Source: Thysanoteuthis rhombus | Lineage: Eukaryota > Mollusca > Cephalopoda > Oegopsida > Thysanoteuthidae | NCBI GenBank assembly: GCA_963457665.1 | Contig: OY735209.1 | Span: 62,986,616-63,050,615, forward strand | Length of the DNA: 64,000 nt | Direction of reading: 5' to 3' | Shown: positions 12,828-25,059 of the stretch, in pieces | Layout: each line of letters opens with the position of its first letter | Position numbering within the stretch: position 1 is the stretch's first letter | Notes under the pieces: model-generated | Database searches by the model: none | Seen by the model: the letters and a program-made list of their open reading frames with translations, nothing else | Told to the model about the DNA's origin: nothing | Program-made: the position numbers and the translations under genes

Positions 12828-13395
12828 AGTCATCATCATCATCATTCATCATCAGTCTTTTAGCGTCCGTCGTTGGACATAGACCTTCCCCAGGATTTGC
12901 CACACTTCCCTATCATGGGCGTCACGGAGCCAGTACTTCCTGAACTTGTCTAGCTCGTCTCTCTATCTAACATTTTGCCGGCCTCGGTTGCGCATGTGGT
13001 CTCGAGGAATCCATGTTGTGAGTCGTGATGTCCATCGATTGTCTGCCATTCTTGCAACATGGCCAGCCCACCGCCATTTGAGATTTTTTATGGATTCTAT
13101 GATGTCTCTAACTCTTGCTTTTTCCCGGATGTACTGTGCTGTTTTGTGGTCTCTCCATGTGAGGCCCAGCATTATTCTTTCATGTGCACATTGCATGGTT
13201 CTCAGCTTACGGGTCTGTCTCTTGGTTGAGTTCCATGTTTCAGCTCCATAAGTGACTATTGGGAGGATGCATTGGTTATACACCCTTCTCTTTAGGATTA
13301 ATGGGATCTTATTATTTTTGAAGGTTGAGCTAGCTCTGCCAAAAGCTTGCTATCCTAGAGTGATTCTTCGCTTGATTTCTTCTTCTTTTGAGGGT
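12828..13395 (-). mobile_element. RTE-type LINE, 3' end with (ATC)n tail
   Basis: A minus-strand frame (12963-13283) encodes the RTE C-terminal region: MYNQCILPIVTYGAETWN, TMQCAHERIM, WRDHKTAQYIR, WAGHVARMADNRW and RGRQNVR. The 3' end, read on the minus strand, is '..cgctaaaagactgatgatga' followed by (GAT)n at 12828-12850. The copy is 5' truncated near 13395. It interrupts the repetitive gene described at 12127-16640. Confidence 0.92.
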
Positions 13396-13625
13396 CTCAT
13401 GGAGTAACAGTAACTGGTCACTACAGATTACACACTATGGTTAGTGTAACCTGTGTTACGTCAGGATCAGCTCTTTAAAAGCTTAATGAACGTTCATCAG
13501 ATCTAAAATATCTAGAATTCACAAGATCAAACAGACATATTCCTATTGAGTATCATAAGAAACCCGAAACAGGATTAGAATTAAAACGGTAATTATTGGT
13601 CTTCTCGAGTCACCCAACCCTCATA

Positions 13626-15232
13626 TGATAATCATCATCAGTCTTTTATCGTCCGTCGTTTGATATAAATTGTCCTCAGGATTCGCCGCATTTCTTTATC
13701 GTGGGTGTCACGGAGCCAATATTCCCTGAACCTGTCATGTTCGTCTCAATATCTCATATTCTGCCGGCCTCAGTATTTGAGTTTCCAGATGGTTTCTATG
13801 ATGTCTCGACTCCAGTTTTCCCAAAATATGCTGTGCTGTCTTGTGATCTTTCCATGTTAAGTTGAGTATGATTTTCTCAAGTGCACATAGCATGGTTTTC
13901 AGTTTGCAGGTCAGTTTCTTTGTAAGGATCCATGTTCCAGCTCCACTGATGACTATCTGGAGGATGCATTAGTTGTATACATTTCCTTTTAGGACAAATG
14001 AGATTTTCTTGTTGCTTGCTCTACAGAAGGCTTGCAACCTCACAGTGATTCTTTGCTTGATTTCTCCTTTTGAGGATATCATGGAGATCTGTTGTCCTCG
14101 GTTGATGTATTTTACTTCGTCCAGCTTTGCAATTCTGATCGTTGTGTGTTTATTTCCGACATGTTTGTTATACATGATCTTTGTTTTGTAAACGTTCACG
14201 TGAAGGCCAACTTTCTCGCCATCTTTGTTCGGTTCATATCGCATTAGTTGGAGGTCATAGAGGTTCTCTACAAAAAAGACGAAGTCAACTGCAAATCTGC
14301 GGTGTATCAGGTATTGTCGTCCATTATGATTCCTTTATTTTCCCAGTCTAGGTTCTTGAACATCATCTCGAGGCAGGCTGTAAAAGGTTTGGGTGAACTG
14401 CTATCACCTTGTCTGACCCTCTTTTGGTGCTGAAAGGGCTCTAAGTCTCTATTTAAGCGGATAAAAGAGCAACTGTGATAGTATATGTGATGCAGTACGA
14501 TGATGTATACTGGGTATACACCTTGTCAGATGATAGCATCAACAACATTGGAAATTTCTACTGAGTCGATGGCCTTCTTGAAGTCTCTAAATACTACAGC
14601 TAGTGGCATTCTATATTTTGGTACTTTCTTTTTTAGTTGGTTTATTGAACGTAGATGGTCGAGAATGATCTCTGTCATGTATCTCCTTTTGTCTTCTCTT
14701 CGTTTCTTTTAGATGGTTTCATTTACTGTGGTTGTTTCAATTCTCTCTCTTGTCGGCATCTTGAGCGTCCTGCGTTTTTCTATGAGACTCTTGGTTTCAT
14801 CTGATATTTTACTAATGGTTTGTGTGCTTTTTGGTTTAAACATAATGGCGACTTCGATTAGAGAGGCTTTTTCTTTGTTGTTAAAATCGTTGATGTTGTT
14901 GTCGATCTCGTTCTCGTCTGGTTTGGTAAAGAGTTCATATCTGTGTTTCAGTTCAAGCTTCAAGGATCGAGTGAACTTTTTGGTACGTTTAGTGGTTACG
15001 GCTTTGTGTGGAACATTTTCCAGCCTTCTTTGTCGGTTTGATTTGAATTCTGCATCTTATCATTTTTTGGTCGTTTCCTATATTGAATTGATTTAGGACC
15101 TGGATATCTTTGACGGTTTTGTTTTTCTCTGCAAGGATGTAGTCTATTTTGTTCTTGATTTCAAGTCCTTTTTCACTGTTCTTTTTCCTTGAAGAAAGAG
15201 TTCATAGTTTTGAACTCCTCCAAGATTAAAAA
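13626..15232 (-). mobile_element. RTE-type LINE, longer copy with internal deletion
   Basis: From 3' to 5' on the minus strand: a short (GAT)n tail at 13626; the C-terminal region (decayed) to ~13970; LDEVKYINRGQQISMIS and RYEPNKDGEKVGLHVNVYKTK (13969-14244); VRQGDSSSPKPFTACLEMMF (~14350-14420); VPKYRMPLAVVFRDFKKAIDSVE (written here in parts: YRMPLAVVFRDFKKA) near 14550-14620; the linker LKHRYELFTKPDENE and ETKSLIEKRRTLK (14709-14963); and at ~15100-15230 the endonuclease end resembling NKIDYILAEK. The RT finger region between the linker and YRMPLA is missing. Numerous stops. Confidence 0.88.
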
Positions 15233-17288
15233 GCTTCTTTTTTTTGGTTACGATATTGTCACCAACAACATATTTATTAGATTCAAGATGTTTAAAATTA
15301 AGTAAATTCAAAATTCAGTACCACCTTGTCGAGGAATGAAGTTCACAACACCCCCAAACACCAGCCCCTAGAAGCAACCTTAAATGCTGTTGTGGATGGA
15401 TAAAACCTGGTGCCGAGGCAATACCATTAAATGGCTGGACATTTCGAAGACTCAACAAAAAGAAAAATGATCAAACTACCAATATTGAAACTAGCTTCAA
15501 ACCTAATATAGCCATTCTAAAAATGGTGGAGTCTCCTGATTTGGTTAACCACTATCACCGTTTGCAACGACATTGAGGAAAACCCATCCTGGAGTGTTTT
15601 TTCGCAGAAAGCTTTTAAGAAAGCAGGATAGTTATCTTTGCTTTTATTACAACTGTTCTATCAAATTTCAGCACAATTTACTCTGCACTATCTTTCCTAC
15701 GATCGCTTTCTGAGAGGCATTATCTTGAATACTGCCCTGTCACTTTTGACCCGCCACTATATGTAAAAGCTACAGAGATAGTTGAGTCTTCATCTAATCT
15801 CTGTAAGGTATTTGCAAGATTTGGTGCTTTTCAAATGATAATGTCGTATACAGGAACCATTGGATATGTCATGTCAGGGAGTGGGTTTGAGAAATTATGG
15901 GAAACTGTGTATGCACCGAATTCAGTAGTCCTGACTGGGCAAGCCTGTGCACAAGGATTGTGAACATATATTCTATCTTTTGCTGCCATCGTATCAGATG
16001 CCTGGAGGGTATAGGTGTACTAGAACTCCACCCCCACCCCCATGAATCCCTCTTGAATGGAAAGTGTCAAAGCAATTCTCAAATTTGATTGAAGACCCTT
16101 TACAGAAAGTTTCTAATGAAAGCAATAAAGACAGGAAAACGGTGGCTGGATTATATTAAGTTTATATGTATTATCAAATTGTTTATTTATGCAGATGCAT
16201 TTACTGCTACGAGAAGTTCTCATTCTAATGTTGAATTGGCAGGAGATAGATAATCATATCAAATAAAATACCCTTGGGTTAAACTGTCAGAATGAGCACA
16301 TTGTTTCCTTACGTACAACGAACAAATCAAGAATACATGTATTTATTTTGGATTCATACCGGAATCATTGCCCGAAAAAAGCCTGTTTCAAGATAGCACT
16401 CTCGCCGAGTTTGCCTCATATTCCAGCAGTGGTTAGGAAGAGACTTCAGCCACTCGGACAGGACTGGATTTGCAATGTCAGAATATTGGTGCCCGTTCAA
16501 ATCGACCAAGCAGTTTATCCTGACAGTGTTTTGAATTTGATTGCTTGTGGTTGCAAAACAGATAGTCTGAAATCTTTATGAAAAACTGGTTTACATTGAT
16601 TCCCGATGTCTAGTCCTTGTAATGGTATGGAGTGTCAAAATATTTGCCCAATTGTTACGGATAAAGACGATGAGAATTAATGGCTTTTCTCGAGGTTTTT
16701 TCATCGGGATATTTCTCGAATCCTAATCTAATGCATTTTATAAAATTGCTAATCATCATGTAATCTATTCTGATTGGAATTCTAAAAAATATGCTCACTC
16801 CTGGTGTTCAGTTTTGGAGCTGTTTTCCGTTCTGGAAGCTAACCACAGATATGACCCCAATATAATTGGTTAAAATCGATTTCCCGACCATTGAATCATA
16901 GGAATTTACTCTGAAATCGACTTTCTGGTTAAAAAGTCATGGCTTTCTCCGCTATCTTGCCCAAACACGTCAGTCATGTTGAATTTGTGATTGTATCCTC
17001 AAGAGATATCACATTAACGTAGGTTATGTCAACTTTTCAACCTCCAAGACATAGAAATAGACTCAGAAACCATTGTCATATCAGGTCTAGTTGTTATTTT
17101 ATGACTTTATGAATATACGACATATTGGATTTCTTGGGAAGCTCCACTGGGATTCAAGGGAAAATTTAGTATAGTGTTTCTGGTGTCATGCTGCAACTAT
17201 CCTATAAAATATCAGCTTGTTAGAATTGATTTTAATGTTGGACTTTATGCTACTTGATTTATGAGTGAATTGTATGGACCCCACCCTC

Positions 17289-17357
17289 CGAAAAATCCAT
17301 GAATCTGAGAAAAATCTATGAATCTGAGAAAAATCTATGAATCTGGGAAAAATCCAT
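17289..17357 (+). repeat. 19 bp tandem repeat, ~3.5 copies
   Basis: 'ATGAATCTGAGAAAAATCT' repeats three and a half times with one or two changes. It is short and well conserved, so recent. It sits just upstream of copies of the ~135 bp tandem family. Confidence 0.9.
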
Positions 17358-17359
17358 GG

Positions 17360-17760
17360 GTCCGCTTTCAAATTTCACCAATTCCTTTTTAGGCTATGAC
17401 CTACCCGTCCAAAAGGTTCCATAGAAATTCATTGAGGATTTTCGGAGACGTTGAGAGGTGTGAATTTATAGCAACAGTGCAGGGAAAGTAACTGTTTGAG
17501 ATAATTAATCTTACATCTATTTTAATTACTTCTTTCATCGCCTACTGCCACCATTCCAAAGAATTTCATTGAAATTGATTGAAAACCTACTGGACATATA
17601 ATTACGAGACATTGATCCGCTACAAATTTTAATCATTTCTTCCGTAGCACTTTGCTCACCATCCAACAGAATTTCATTGAAATTCATTGAAAACTTCCGT
17701 ATGAACAAGATGACAGACAAACGTACGGACAAAAATCAATATACCAACGAAGTCGCAAGA
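17360..17760 (+). repeat. Copies of the ~135 bp 'cctggatccgcc' tandem family
   Basis: Contains 'aatttcattgaaattcattg' and 'aaaactt' motifs at 17420, 17565 and 17665, spacing ~100-145 bp, with 'gatccgct' preceding one copy. It ends in 'gacagacaaacgtacggac'. The same unit forms the large array at 46080-47430 and, inverted, the copies at 53690-53950 and 54310-54640. Confidence 0.65.
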
Positions 17761-18040
17761 GGTAAATTACAAAAAAACAACACACATTTTAAAAAAAACA
17801 AATTAGATGAAAGAAAAACTTGAAATGTCGTGAAATCTCTCTCAGTGAAAAAACGTCCTTTACTTAATCAAAAAGGCGCTATTTGAACTATGCAATAGTT
17901 CAGGCTTATCATGAAATTTTGACTAATATTAGATTGTCCAACATGAAATGATCGTTTTTTCATCTTTCGTCTTTATGACTGTGATTTCGACATATTATGA
18001 AGCAAAGAATGTAGTTATAGATACTCGGCTGACTATACAT

Positions 18041-18668
18041 TTATCACCGTCATCATCAGCCTTTTAGAGTCGGTAAATATAGACCCTCCCCTAGATTCGT
18101 CAGGCCTCTCTATCGTGGGCGTCATAGAGCCAGTACTTTCTGAACTTATGAAGTTCGTCACGCCATATCATATTTTGTCAGTCCCAGTTTCACATTTGAT
18201 CTCTGAGGATCCTTGTTGTTAGTCGTAATGTCGAGCAGTTGTCTGCCATCCTCGCGACATGACCAGCCCATTGCCATTTCATTTTACTTCTGGATTCAAT
18301 GATATCTCGGGCTCCTATTTTTCCTCTAATGCACTGTGCTGTCTTGCGATCTCTCCATGTTATGTTGAGTATAATTCTCTCTTGTGCACATTGCACGGTT
18401 TTCAGTTTGTGGGTCAGTCTTTTGGTTAGGTTCCATGTTTCAACTCTATAGATGACTATCAGGAGGATACAGTGGTTGTATATCCTACTTTTCCAACACC
18501 AGCAGAATCGTCTTTCAGCTTGCCCTGCCAAAAGCTTGCCAATGTATTGTGATTCTTTGCTTGATTTCTCCTTCTTTTGAGGATTTCATGGAGACTCGTT
18601 ATTCTAGATAGATGTGATCTACTTTCTCTAGTTCTGAGACTTTAATTTTGATTGTTGCATCTTTGTCT
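18041..18668 (-). mobile_element. RTE-type LINE, 3' end
   Basis: The minus-strand frame 18190-18531 encodes IYNHCILLIVIYRVETWN, QCAQERIILNITWRDRKTAQ and WAGHVARMADNCSTLRL. The 3' end reads '..actctaaaaggctgatgatga' at 18041-18075. The 5' end is truncated near 18668 (VSELEKVDHIYL). A change of W to R occurs in the usual TYGAETW motif region. Confidence 0.9.
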
Positions 18669-18731
18669 TGAACTTATTCGACTTATGATTCCTCATATCA
18701 GTTTTAATGAGATAATCTCTCACTTTTGTAG

Positions 18732-18932
18732 ATGCTATCATCAAATACTGTTCAACCTCCCAAGAACATAAGTTCTGTATTTGGAACGAGAACTTGCACA
18801 AAAAGTACGGTGTTACATTGGTTCTACAAACTTCGTTACGGAGAGATGAGCCTGGATAATGACCCTGGAAGGCATCTACAATCAGTTATTGATGCTGATA
18901 ATTCAAGGGATGTAGTAAGAAACTAATAAAAA
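18732..18932 (+). pseudogene. mariner-type transposase, N-terminal fragment
   Basis: An open frame of 64 codons contains NISSVFGTRTCTKSTVLHWF, YGEMSLDNDPGRHLQS and VIDAD. These match the second helix-turn-helix region of mariner transposases (form: INxVFGxxTVSxRTxxRWFxxFRxGDxSLEDxPRxGRP). The catalytic domain is absent here. Fragment only; the usual protein is ~345 residues. Confidence 0.75.
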
Positions 18933-20044
18933 GACGACTATTCGAGCTCCTACCAAATTTGATTCTGATCTGCCGAGTCGTTTCTGAGATATCAATTTTT
19001 AAGACAAATGGCTACGATGCAAAGTGGGATATAACTTTGCGTGGGACATCGCAAAATTTATATTTGAAATAATGACTATGATACAGAGGCAGTTGCTGCG
19101 CACAAAATGGACAAAAACAATCATAATCGAAATCCCCACACGGTACCAGTTATCAATGCTAATTTTGGTTTTAATCGGCCAAGAAGTTAACGAAATGAAG
19201 GGAAATCTGATTTTTTTAAGCTTATGTCATTCTCTAGGTTCATGTTACATATATACGATGAGATTCTTCTAATTTGAGTCTGTGGTATAGGCGTATATTG
19301 GCTTTTGACAAAAGTCAACTTTATATATCCAATATCATACCTTCGTTTAAATGAATGAATAAAGCTCCTTTTTTTCGTCTTCAAATGATAGCCATCTTTT
19401 TATTTACAGAATGAATTCATATTGAAAATATTTGCAATATGATTTTCTTCAATAACATAATCTATTTAGCTAGAATGAACGTAGGAACACAATATGAAAA
19501 CAAAAAACCCTCAAGGCAAATAAAAGTGAAAAAAACGATCTTAATCTCACAAATATCCACTCACGTTATTTTTTTTTGTCCTTTTTTATGAGAAAAAGGT
19601 TTTGAAATAAAGAAAAAATGAACCCAAAACAAACATACAGAAATGTAGATATTACGTTAATCTTACAAATATTCGCAACTAATACAATCGATTTTTCTTT
19701 CTTTTTTTCGTTTAGGAAAAAAATTTTCAAAACAGATTTGTGATGGCAGGAGTCAGTTTAATAGGAGAACTGAGAAACATTTTTCTGAAAAAAGAAGTGT
19801 AAGAATCACTCGAAAGCAAAATCTATGCGTACGTCTCGTAGTTTAGCAAGAACGAGAATTTTAAGAATCATTTTTTTTTGGGGGGGGGGCTATTTTCAAA
19901 ATTGAGTTCAGAGTTGATAGTTTAATTTTAGGGAGACTGTATTAAATCTTTTGTATGGTCGACAAGACTTAGACAGAGTTATTTAAATGGGAAAAAATAT
20001 AAACATATTCAACATTTTACCTGAATTACGACTAATCCCAGCAT
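18933..20044. other. Unassigned AT-rich sequence
   Basis: No coding region or repeat unit recognised. Poly-T and poly-G runs (for example 19870-19890) and short chance frames only. Confidence 0.45.
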
Positions 20045-20386
20045 TTGCATGAGAGAATCATGCTCAATCTCATATGGAGAGATCACAAGACAGTACAATA
20101 TGTCAGGAAGAAAACGGGAGTCCGAGGCATAGAATCTATTAGAAAACTCAAATGGCGATGGGCTGGTCATGTTGCAAGAATGACAGACAACCGACATCAC
20201 GACTCACAACATAGATCCCCAGATATCACATGCGACACCGAGGCCGACAAAATACAAGATGGAGAGATGAACTAGACAAATTCATAAAAAACTGGCTCCA
20301 CGACGCCCATGATAGAAAAGATAGGTAGATCCTGGGGAAGTATATGTCCAACGATGAACGTTAAAAGACTGATGATGATGACGACA
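20045..20386 (+). mobile_element. RTE-type LINE, short 3' end
   Basis: Encodes HERIMLNLIWRDHKTVQY and WAGHVARMTDNR, then a frameshifted RDEL..KNW region, and ends '..gttaaaagactgatgatgatga' at 20361-20386. 5' truncated. Confidence 0.9.
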
Positions 20387-21061
20387 AATCCTGAACTTCA
20401 CTTCTTTTTGGAAAGAATGTGAATTTTATCTTCGAGCTATGTCCGAAAAGTATCCTGTCATTAGATATTAACCCAGCCAACCTAGACCAACGCTGCTTTG
20501 AGAAATGACAGAAGTCACGGGAAGCTAATTTTGGATTATAGGGGAGACTGACAAGTCTGGGTGATGTGTAATTTTTTAAAAAAGCTCTGGAGACGTGGAG
20601 AATGACTCGTTCGGTTAGGATGAATATGACGGTCACACAGTACACATGTCCATTCAATGGGTCTCCTATGATTGTTTGCCAATTCAAAACAAGGCTGAGC
20701 AACCATTTCATGAGACATTAAAAAAAAAGTTGGCTAATCTCAGGATAGATCCGTATTAAACTGAATCGAAACTCATATTTGCTAATAAAAATTTTGAAAA
20801 GAATTGCATCACATTCATTGATTATTTGCAATCAGTTTTCTTGTCTTTTTCCCGTTCCGGCCACCGACATTTCTGCCTTTCTCTCAGTTTGAATACCGGA
20901 GACGATGCATTTTTTCCCCATTATGAATAGATTTTCTTCGAAATCTGTTTTTCTGAAGAAAATTGGTAACATTCCATGAAATGTAAAGAGTCTGCCTTTT
21001 GAGAGATAACTACAAATGGAATATAAAGCCTCAATGAGCTGCTAGGTGCACACTGAACATT

Positions 21062-21145
21062 ATGCTATCCATATTGGGAATTGTAACCGGGACAGTTCAC
21101 AAGTGAGGCAGACGTGCTAATCAGTGCAGTATCCTAGCGGAGAAT
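21062..21145 (-). mobile_element. tRNA-Val-like SINE head
   Basis: On the minus strand, an A-box-like 'gcactgattagcacg' is followed by an anticodon-arm-like region with loop CTCACTT (anticodon position CAC, as in tRNA-Val) and a B-box-like 'ccggttacaattccc'. Acceptor and T stems do not close well, so this is a SINE head or tRNA relic, not a functional tRNA. Confidence 0.5.
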
Positions 21146-21224
21146 ATTCGGACAGAATTCTATATTTGATCGACGGGGTCACAATGTTCTCATTCTGAAA
21201 TCACTCATTCTTAGAACGCATAGG

Positions 21225-21340
21225 CACCAATTCTTCCTGCCAATATGCGTCTCGACTTTGTCAGTGTGTACTTTTTCACTACCTGTCATAAGAATTGAAC
21301 TCACGACTTCAGTATCCACTTAACCACGCTTCAACTCAAA
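21225..21340 (-). mobile_element. tRNA-derived SINE head lacking the anticodon arm
   Basis: On the minus strand, 'gcgtggttaagtggata' (A-box-like) is followed only ~12 nt later by 'gtgagttcaattctt' (B-box-like). The spacing is too short for a cloverleaf, so the anticodon arm is deleted. A similar compact head occurs at 25195-25256. Confidence 0.4.
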
Positions 21341-21854
21341 CGTTTCAAGACTCATTTACTAACGTGCTTAATGCCTGATTTTTTCGTATTTTGAGGAACC
21401 AAAACCATGATGGGATATATTTGTCCCATTAGACATTTATCTATTTTTACATAGCACAAAGGTATATTGCTATGAAAACAAATACCATATGCCACAATAA
21501 AATAGATCTACATAAGCAGAACGATAATTTTGCGTAAAATTGTTTAATTTAGACGGCAGAATGTAGGGTTTATCTGTCCTTAGGGTATATAACAGAAACT
21601 CAATTGGAACGATATTACTGCAATCAAAATGTCTCCTGGGACACAACTGTACTTGGTATTGAAATGAAAGAGAAAACTTTGAAAATTAAAGATTTTTTAA
21701 AAACTTTATACAATTTCACTTAAAAGCTTTGATATATAAAAGAAAGAGTTGTCCCTCTTACACAGTCATATAATGCAAACAAATTTCTGCATGTGTTTCA
21801 TACTATGATGACGTTAGTTCATATGATTTTGAAACCAGACAAATCTTATTAGAA

Positions 21855-22920
21855 TAGAACCGTCGACGTTCATCGCAGCTAAAATATCATTTTCTATCCA
21901 AAGGATTGTCGATTTGTGTCTCTCTTAAATCATTTGCCATTCATGCACCTGTCGACTTTTGCTATCCATATACCTGCTTTAAACTTAAAAAGATGATTTG
22001 TCATTCATAGAGCTTTCATCTTTCGTCGCATTTAAAAATCATTTGATATTCATAGACCCATCGACTTTGCTTGCAGTTAAAAAGGAATCATTTGCTATTC
22101 GAAAAACTGGCAGCCCTTGTAGTAGTCAAAATTCATTTGCCATTAATAGAACTCGAGTTTCATCACTGTTAAAAGATTATTTACCATACATATTTACTGT
22201 TGACTTTCGTCGCAGCTGAAAAAAATTGCCATCCATAGAAATAGCGACTTGCGTCGAAGTTAAATAGTCATTCAACATTTATAGAACCATCATCTTTCCT
22301 TGCAGTTAAAAGATTATTTACCATTCATATTAACTGTCGACTTTCGTTGCAGTTGAAAAAGTAATTGCACAGTTGAAGAAGTCATTCGTTAAATCGACTG
22401 TTGAATCATTGTCGATATCCATTTCATTTAAAAATGATTTGCCATTCAAAGAACTGTAAACTTTTGTCGTAGTTAAAAAGATCATTTGCCATTTTTTGTT
22501 GCAGCTAAATCATTTGCCATTAATAGAACTATCGACTTTCATCGCAATTGAAAAGCTTTTTCTATTCATATCAACTTTCATCGCAGTTAAAAGTTCATTG
22601 ACAAATCATAGAATTGTCAACTCTCATCACAGCTAAAAAATCATTTGCAATTGATAGAAATGTTGAAATACCTTTCAGTTGAGTAATCATTTGACATTCA
22701 TAGAACTGTCGACGTTCCTTGCATTTAGAAAATAATTTGCTATTCATAGGATTCTTGACTTTTGCTCAGCAGAAAATCATTTACCATTCATGGAACTGTC
22801 GACTTTCATCGCTCTTTCGAAGTTATTTGCTGTACATAAAACTGTCGACCTTCGTCGCAGTTGAAAGATATTCTACCATTCAAGTAACTGTTAACCTTCA
22901 TCATACTTGTAACGGAACGA
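21855..22920 (+). repeat. ~47 bp minisatellite, about 22 units
   Basis: The unit comprises 'tcatttgccattcatagaac', then 'tgtcgactttcgtcgcagtt' and an A-run. Variants recur over more than 1 kb with substitutions and small indels. The array ends near a (GACA/GACG)n tract at 22966-23002. No long open frame is conserved across units, so it is not a repeat protein. Confidence 0.85.
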
Positions 22921-23254
22921 CCTGCACGTGTGATACATACATTAGCTAGCCAGTCGGCCAAACAGACAGACAGACGGACAGACAGACAGACAGACGGACA
23001 AAAAACTGAAAATAACCCTTAAAAACTAAGGAATCCTATTTTGACAGTTTTAGCGAGGATTTTCGTTGGCAGTTTCTAACATTAATCTTTTTTCGTAGTC
23101 TCCCGTGTTCTCATATAATCTATTCTATAACGTGATTGCAAGGCAAGAGGAACTTTCTAAACTTCATTAAGTTGTCTATTGAGCGCTTTCGGTCATCACT
23201 GGTCATTTTCAAGATTAGATCTCCAAGTCCAACGATTGTAGCAATAGTCGTAGC

Positions 23255-23640
23255 AAATGCTATGATATAAGAAGGACTTAAAATTTATGCATGTAGAGCG
23301 TCATGTTGTTATATGGTGACTTCCGTTTAGAGGCACTTCAAAATGATTAGTCTCCGACGAACTTGCCTTTTATCTTAACCAAATTCCATCAACTAATACA
23401 TTGAACAACTACCCCTCCTTCAATATCCGTAAGATACTCGTCTACAACACAAATTACAGCACAATTCCAACAATAAAGAAAGACAACGAAATCTAAAAGC
23501 TATTCATTGAAACCATACATCATTTATAACGTCTCTTACGAAGTGGGAGCAAGTATTTTGAAGTGCCTTCAGGCGGAAACTTTTCATATATGAATTATAA
23601 ATCCTCTATAATACTATGACATTGGCTACTGCTATTATAA
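23255..23640. repeat. Imperfect inverted repeat, arms ~90 bp, loop ~200 bp
   Basis: The left arm core TTCCGTTTAGAGGCACTTCA (23321-23340) matches the reverse complement of the right arm TGAAGTGCCTTCAGGCGGAA (23559-23578). Weaker similarity extends outward to 23255 and 23640. It could be a decayed foldback element. Confidence 0.5.
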
Positions 23641-24576
23641 CTATATACTCAGACCCAGAACAAATTATTGATAAAAATTGAACATTATCTTATCATTACG
23701 CTTACGAAATTTTATATGGCCCTCGTAGATTGTTATCGGCTTGATTGGAAAGATTCAGCCAGATCTAGACGAAAATGATTAATTGGGCAACCCTGGACCG
23801 AAAGAACCTTGTACCGTCTTCGGTACACATCTCGTTAATTGATATTAGACTCCTAAGCTAAAGAGTTCTGTAAATAGTGTTGTCCAGTGATGGGAATGGG
23901 ATTGTACACTGGGGTAGGGCAGGAACCTTCTTAATTTCCACGTGTTTTGTATAGTCAATGTTTTCTAATAGAGACATTATCGTATGCCTTGTTCCCCGAA
24001 CCCCACTTCACTGTTTACCTCGTTCACTGATGTTTCCGTTGAAACGTCATCCAGGATTGGTTAAGACTGAATCCTGTCCACCTCCCTTTTAATTGAATTG
24101 TTGCCTCTAATCATCCAGTGTTAAAAAGTAACCGAACATTATTTCTATCTTTTTTTTTTCGCCTGTTCTTTTGACGACTGTTTGCCATTTTGAAATAAAA
24201 CCCTCATAAAATTCTCTGCATCATTCGATATGGCACAAAATGTGCAAAAATTGCGTTCGTCATTCGTAAAAGATTGACCAGTCCACGTGGTTGTGATCGG
24301 AGAATGAAATTATTTTTCCTGATAAATGCTCATAGTCAAACGGAAATGTTTGGCTACTGAAGCTGCATCTTGTTACTCACGAAGCGAGAGACATTAATTC
24401 TCTCTGAGTCATGGATATGACAGGACTCTAGTGGATATGACAGGCGTTATAACACACCGTGGTTGATTTATTCATAGCATCTCAAATGGCATCGCAATAG
24501 CTAGAGACATCAAAGCTGCAGCACTTACATTTCCAAAGTGGTTTAATGGGCATCTTACGAAAAATTTCAGAATCTA

Positions 24577-24578
<2 letters not shown>
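23641..24578. other. Unassigned sequence
   Basis: Nothing recognised. No open frame above 60 codons. Confidence 0.5.

Positions 24579-24579
<1 letters not shown>

Positions 24580-24647
<68 letters not shown>
24580..24647. repeat. (TA)n array
   Basis: Near-pure TA run ending in 'tgtatataatg'. Confidence 0.97.
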
Positions 24648-24648
<1 letters not shown>

Positions 24649-25059
24649 ATGAATAGTGTGATCTCTTTCTGTTCCACTCTACGGAACAATGGATACTTCC
24701 ACTTGAAGATAACAACTTTGACAATCTCCTACCAACTATTTGAAATAACAGATTCCTTTGAGATGCGTTTGGTAGTTTCTTTTCTAATGATATTTATCTC
24801 ATGAAAATTTAAATATATTCTTGAATATTCCAACGCTGATAATAAGCATATAAGAATTTTCAGCGCATTCAAAATGAACTATTTAAATTTCTTTGGTTAT
24901 GAGTAATATTTTTCGGCAGCAAGATCAGAAATGCTTGAATTAACAACAAGGATTCTGATTGAGTTAATATGCATAGGTAATGTGTCCTTACGCCGTCTCC
25001 GGGTTCAGTCATATCTGCTCAGGTTTCATGTAACACATTACTTCTTACTTAGCCCTTGT

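Larger units (their letters stand above)
12127..16640 (+). pseudogene. Decayed copy of an uncharacterised repetitive invertebrate gene, split by two LINE insertions
   Basis: Four blocks on the plus strand resemble, in order, one protein family that I recall as common and unannotated in cephalopod and other invertebrate assemblies. The N-terminal block 12127-12720 is open for 197 codons and contains SSEEITFLYIVFLSGEEE, SFCDASHKLLRRKW, AASIIRDDIR and IYIHREYASR. A middle block at ~13485-13590 contains FTRSNRHIPIEYHKKPETG. A block at ~15715-15960 contains YLEYCPVTFDPPLYVKA, RFGAFQMIMSYTGTIGY and GSGFEKLWETVYAPNSV. The C-terminal block at ~16340-16580 ends in DSVLNLIACGCKTD, where the family normally continues into a Cys-rich tail. 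Two minus-strand RTE insertions (12828-13395 and 13626-15232) separate the blocks. Frameshifts and stops occur throughout. Molecular function is unknown to me. The family link rests on memory, not on a search. Confidence 0.6.

Noticed and set aside
21855-22920. CRISPR-like array of ~47 bp units
   Set aside because: Units are contiguous and degenerate with no unique spacers, and the DNA is eukaryotic.
23180-23225. Minus-strand string with CTTGAAAATGACC and CCGAAAGCGCTC, hammerhead-like
   Set aside because: The putative stem II halves are direct and not inverted, and the core does not fit.
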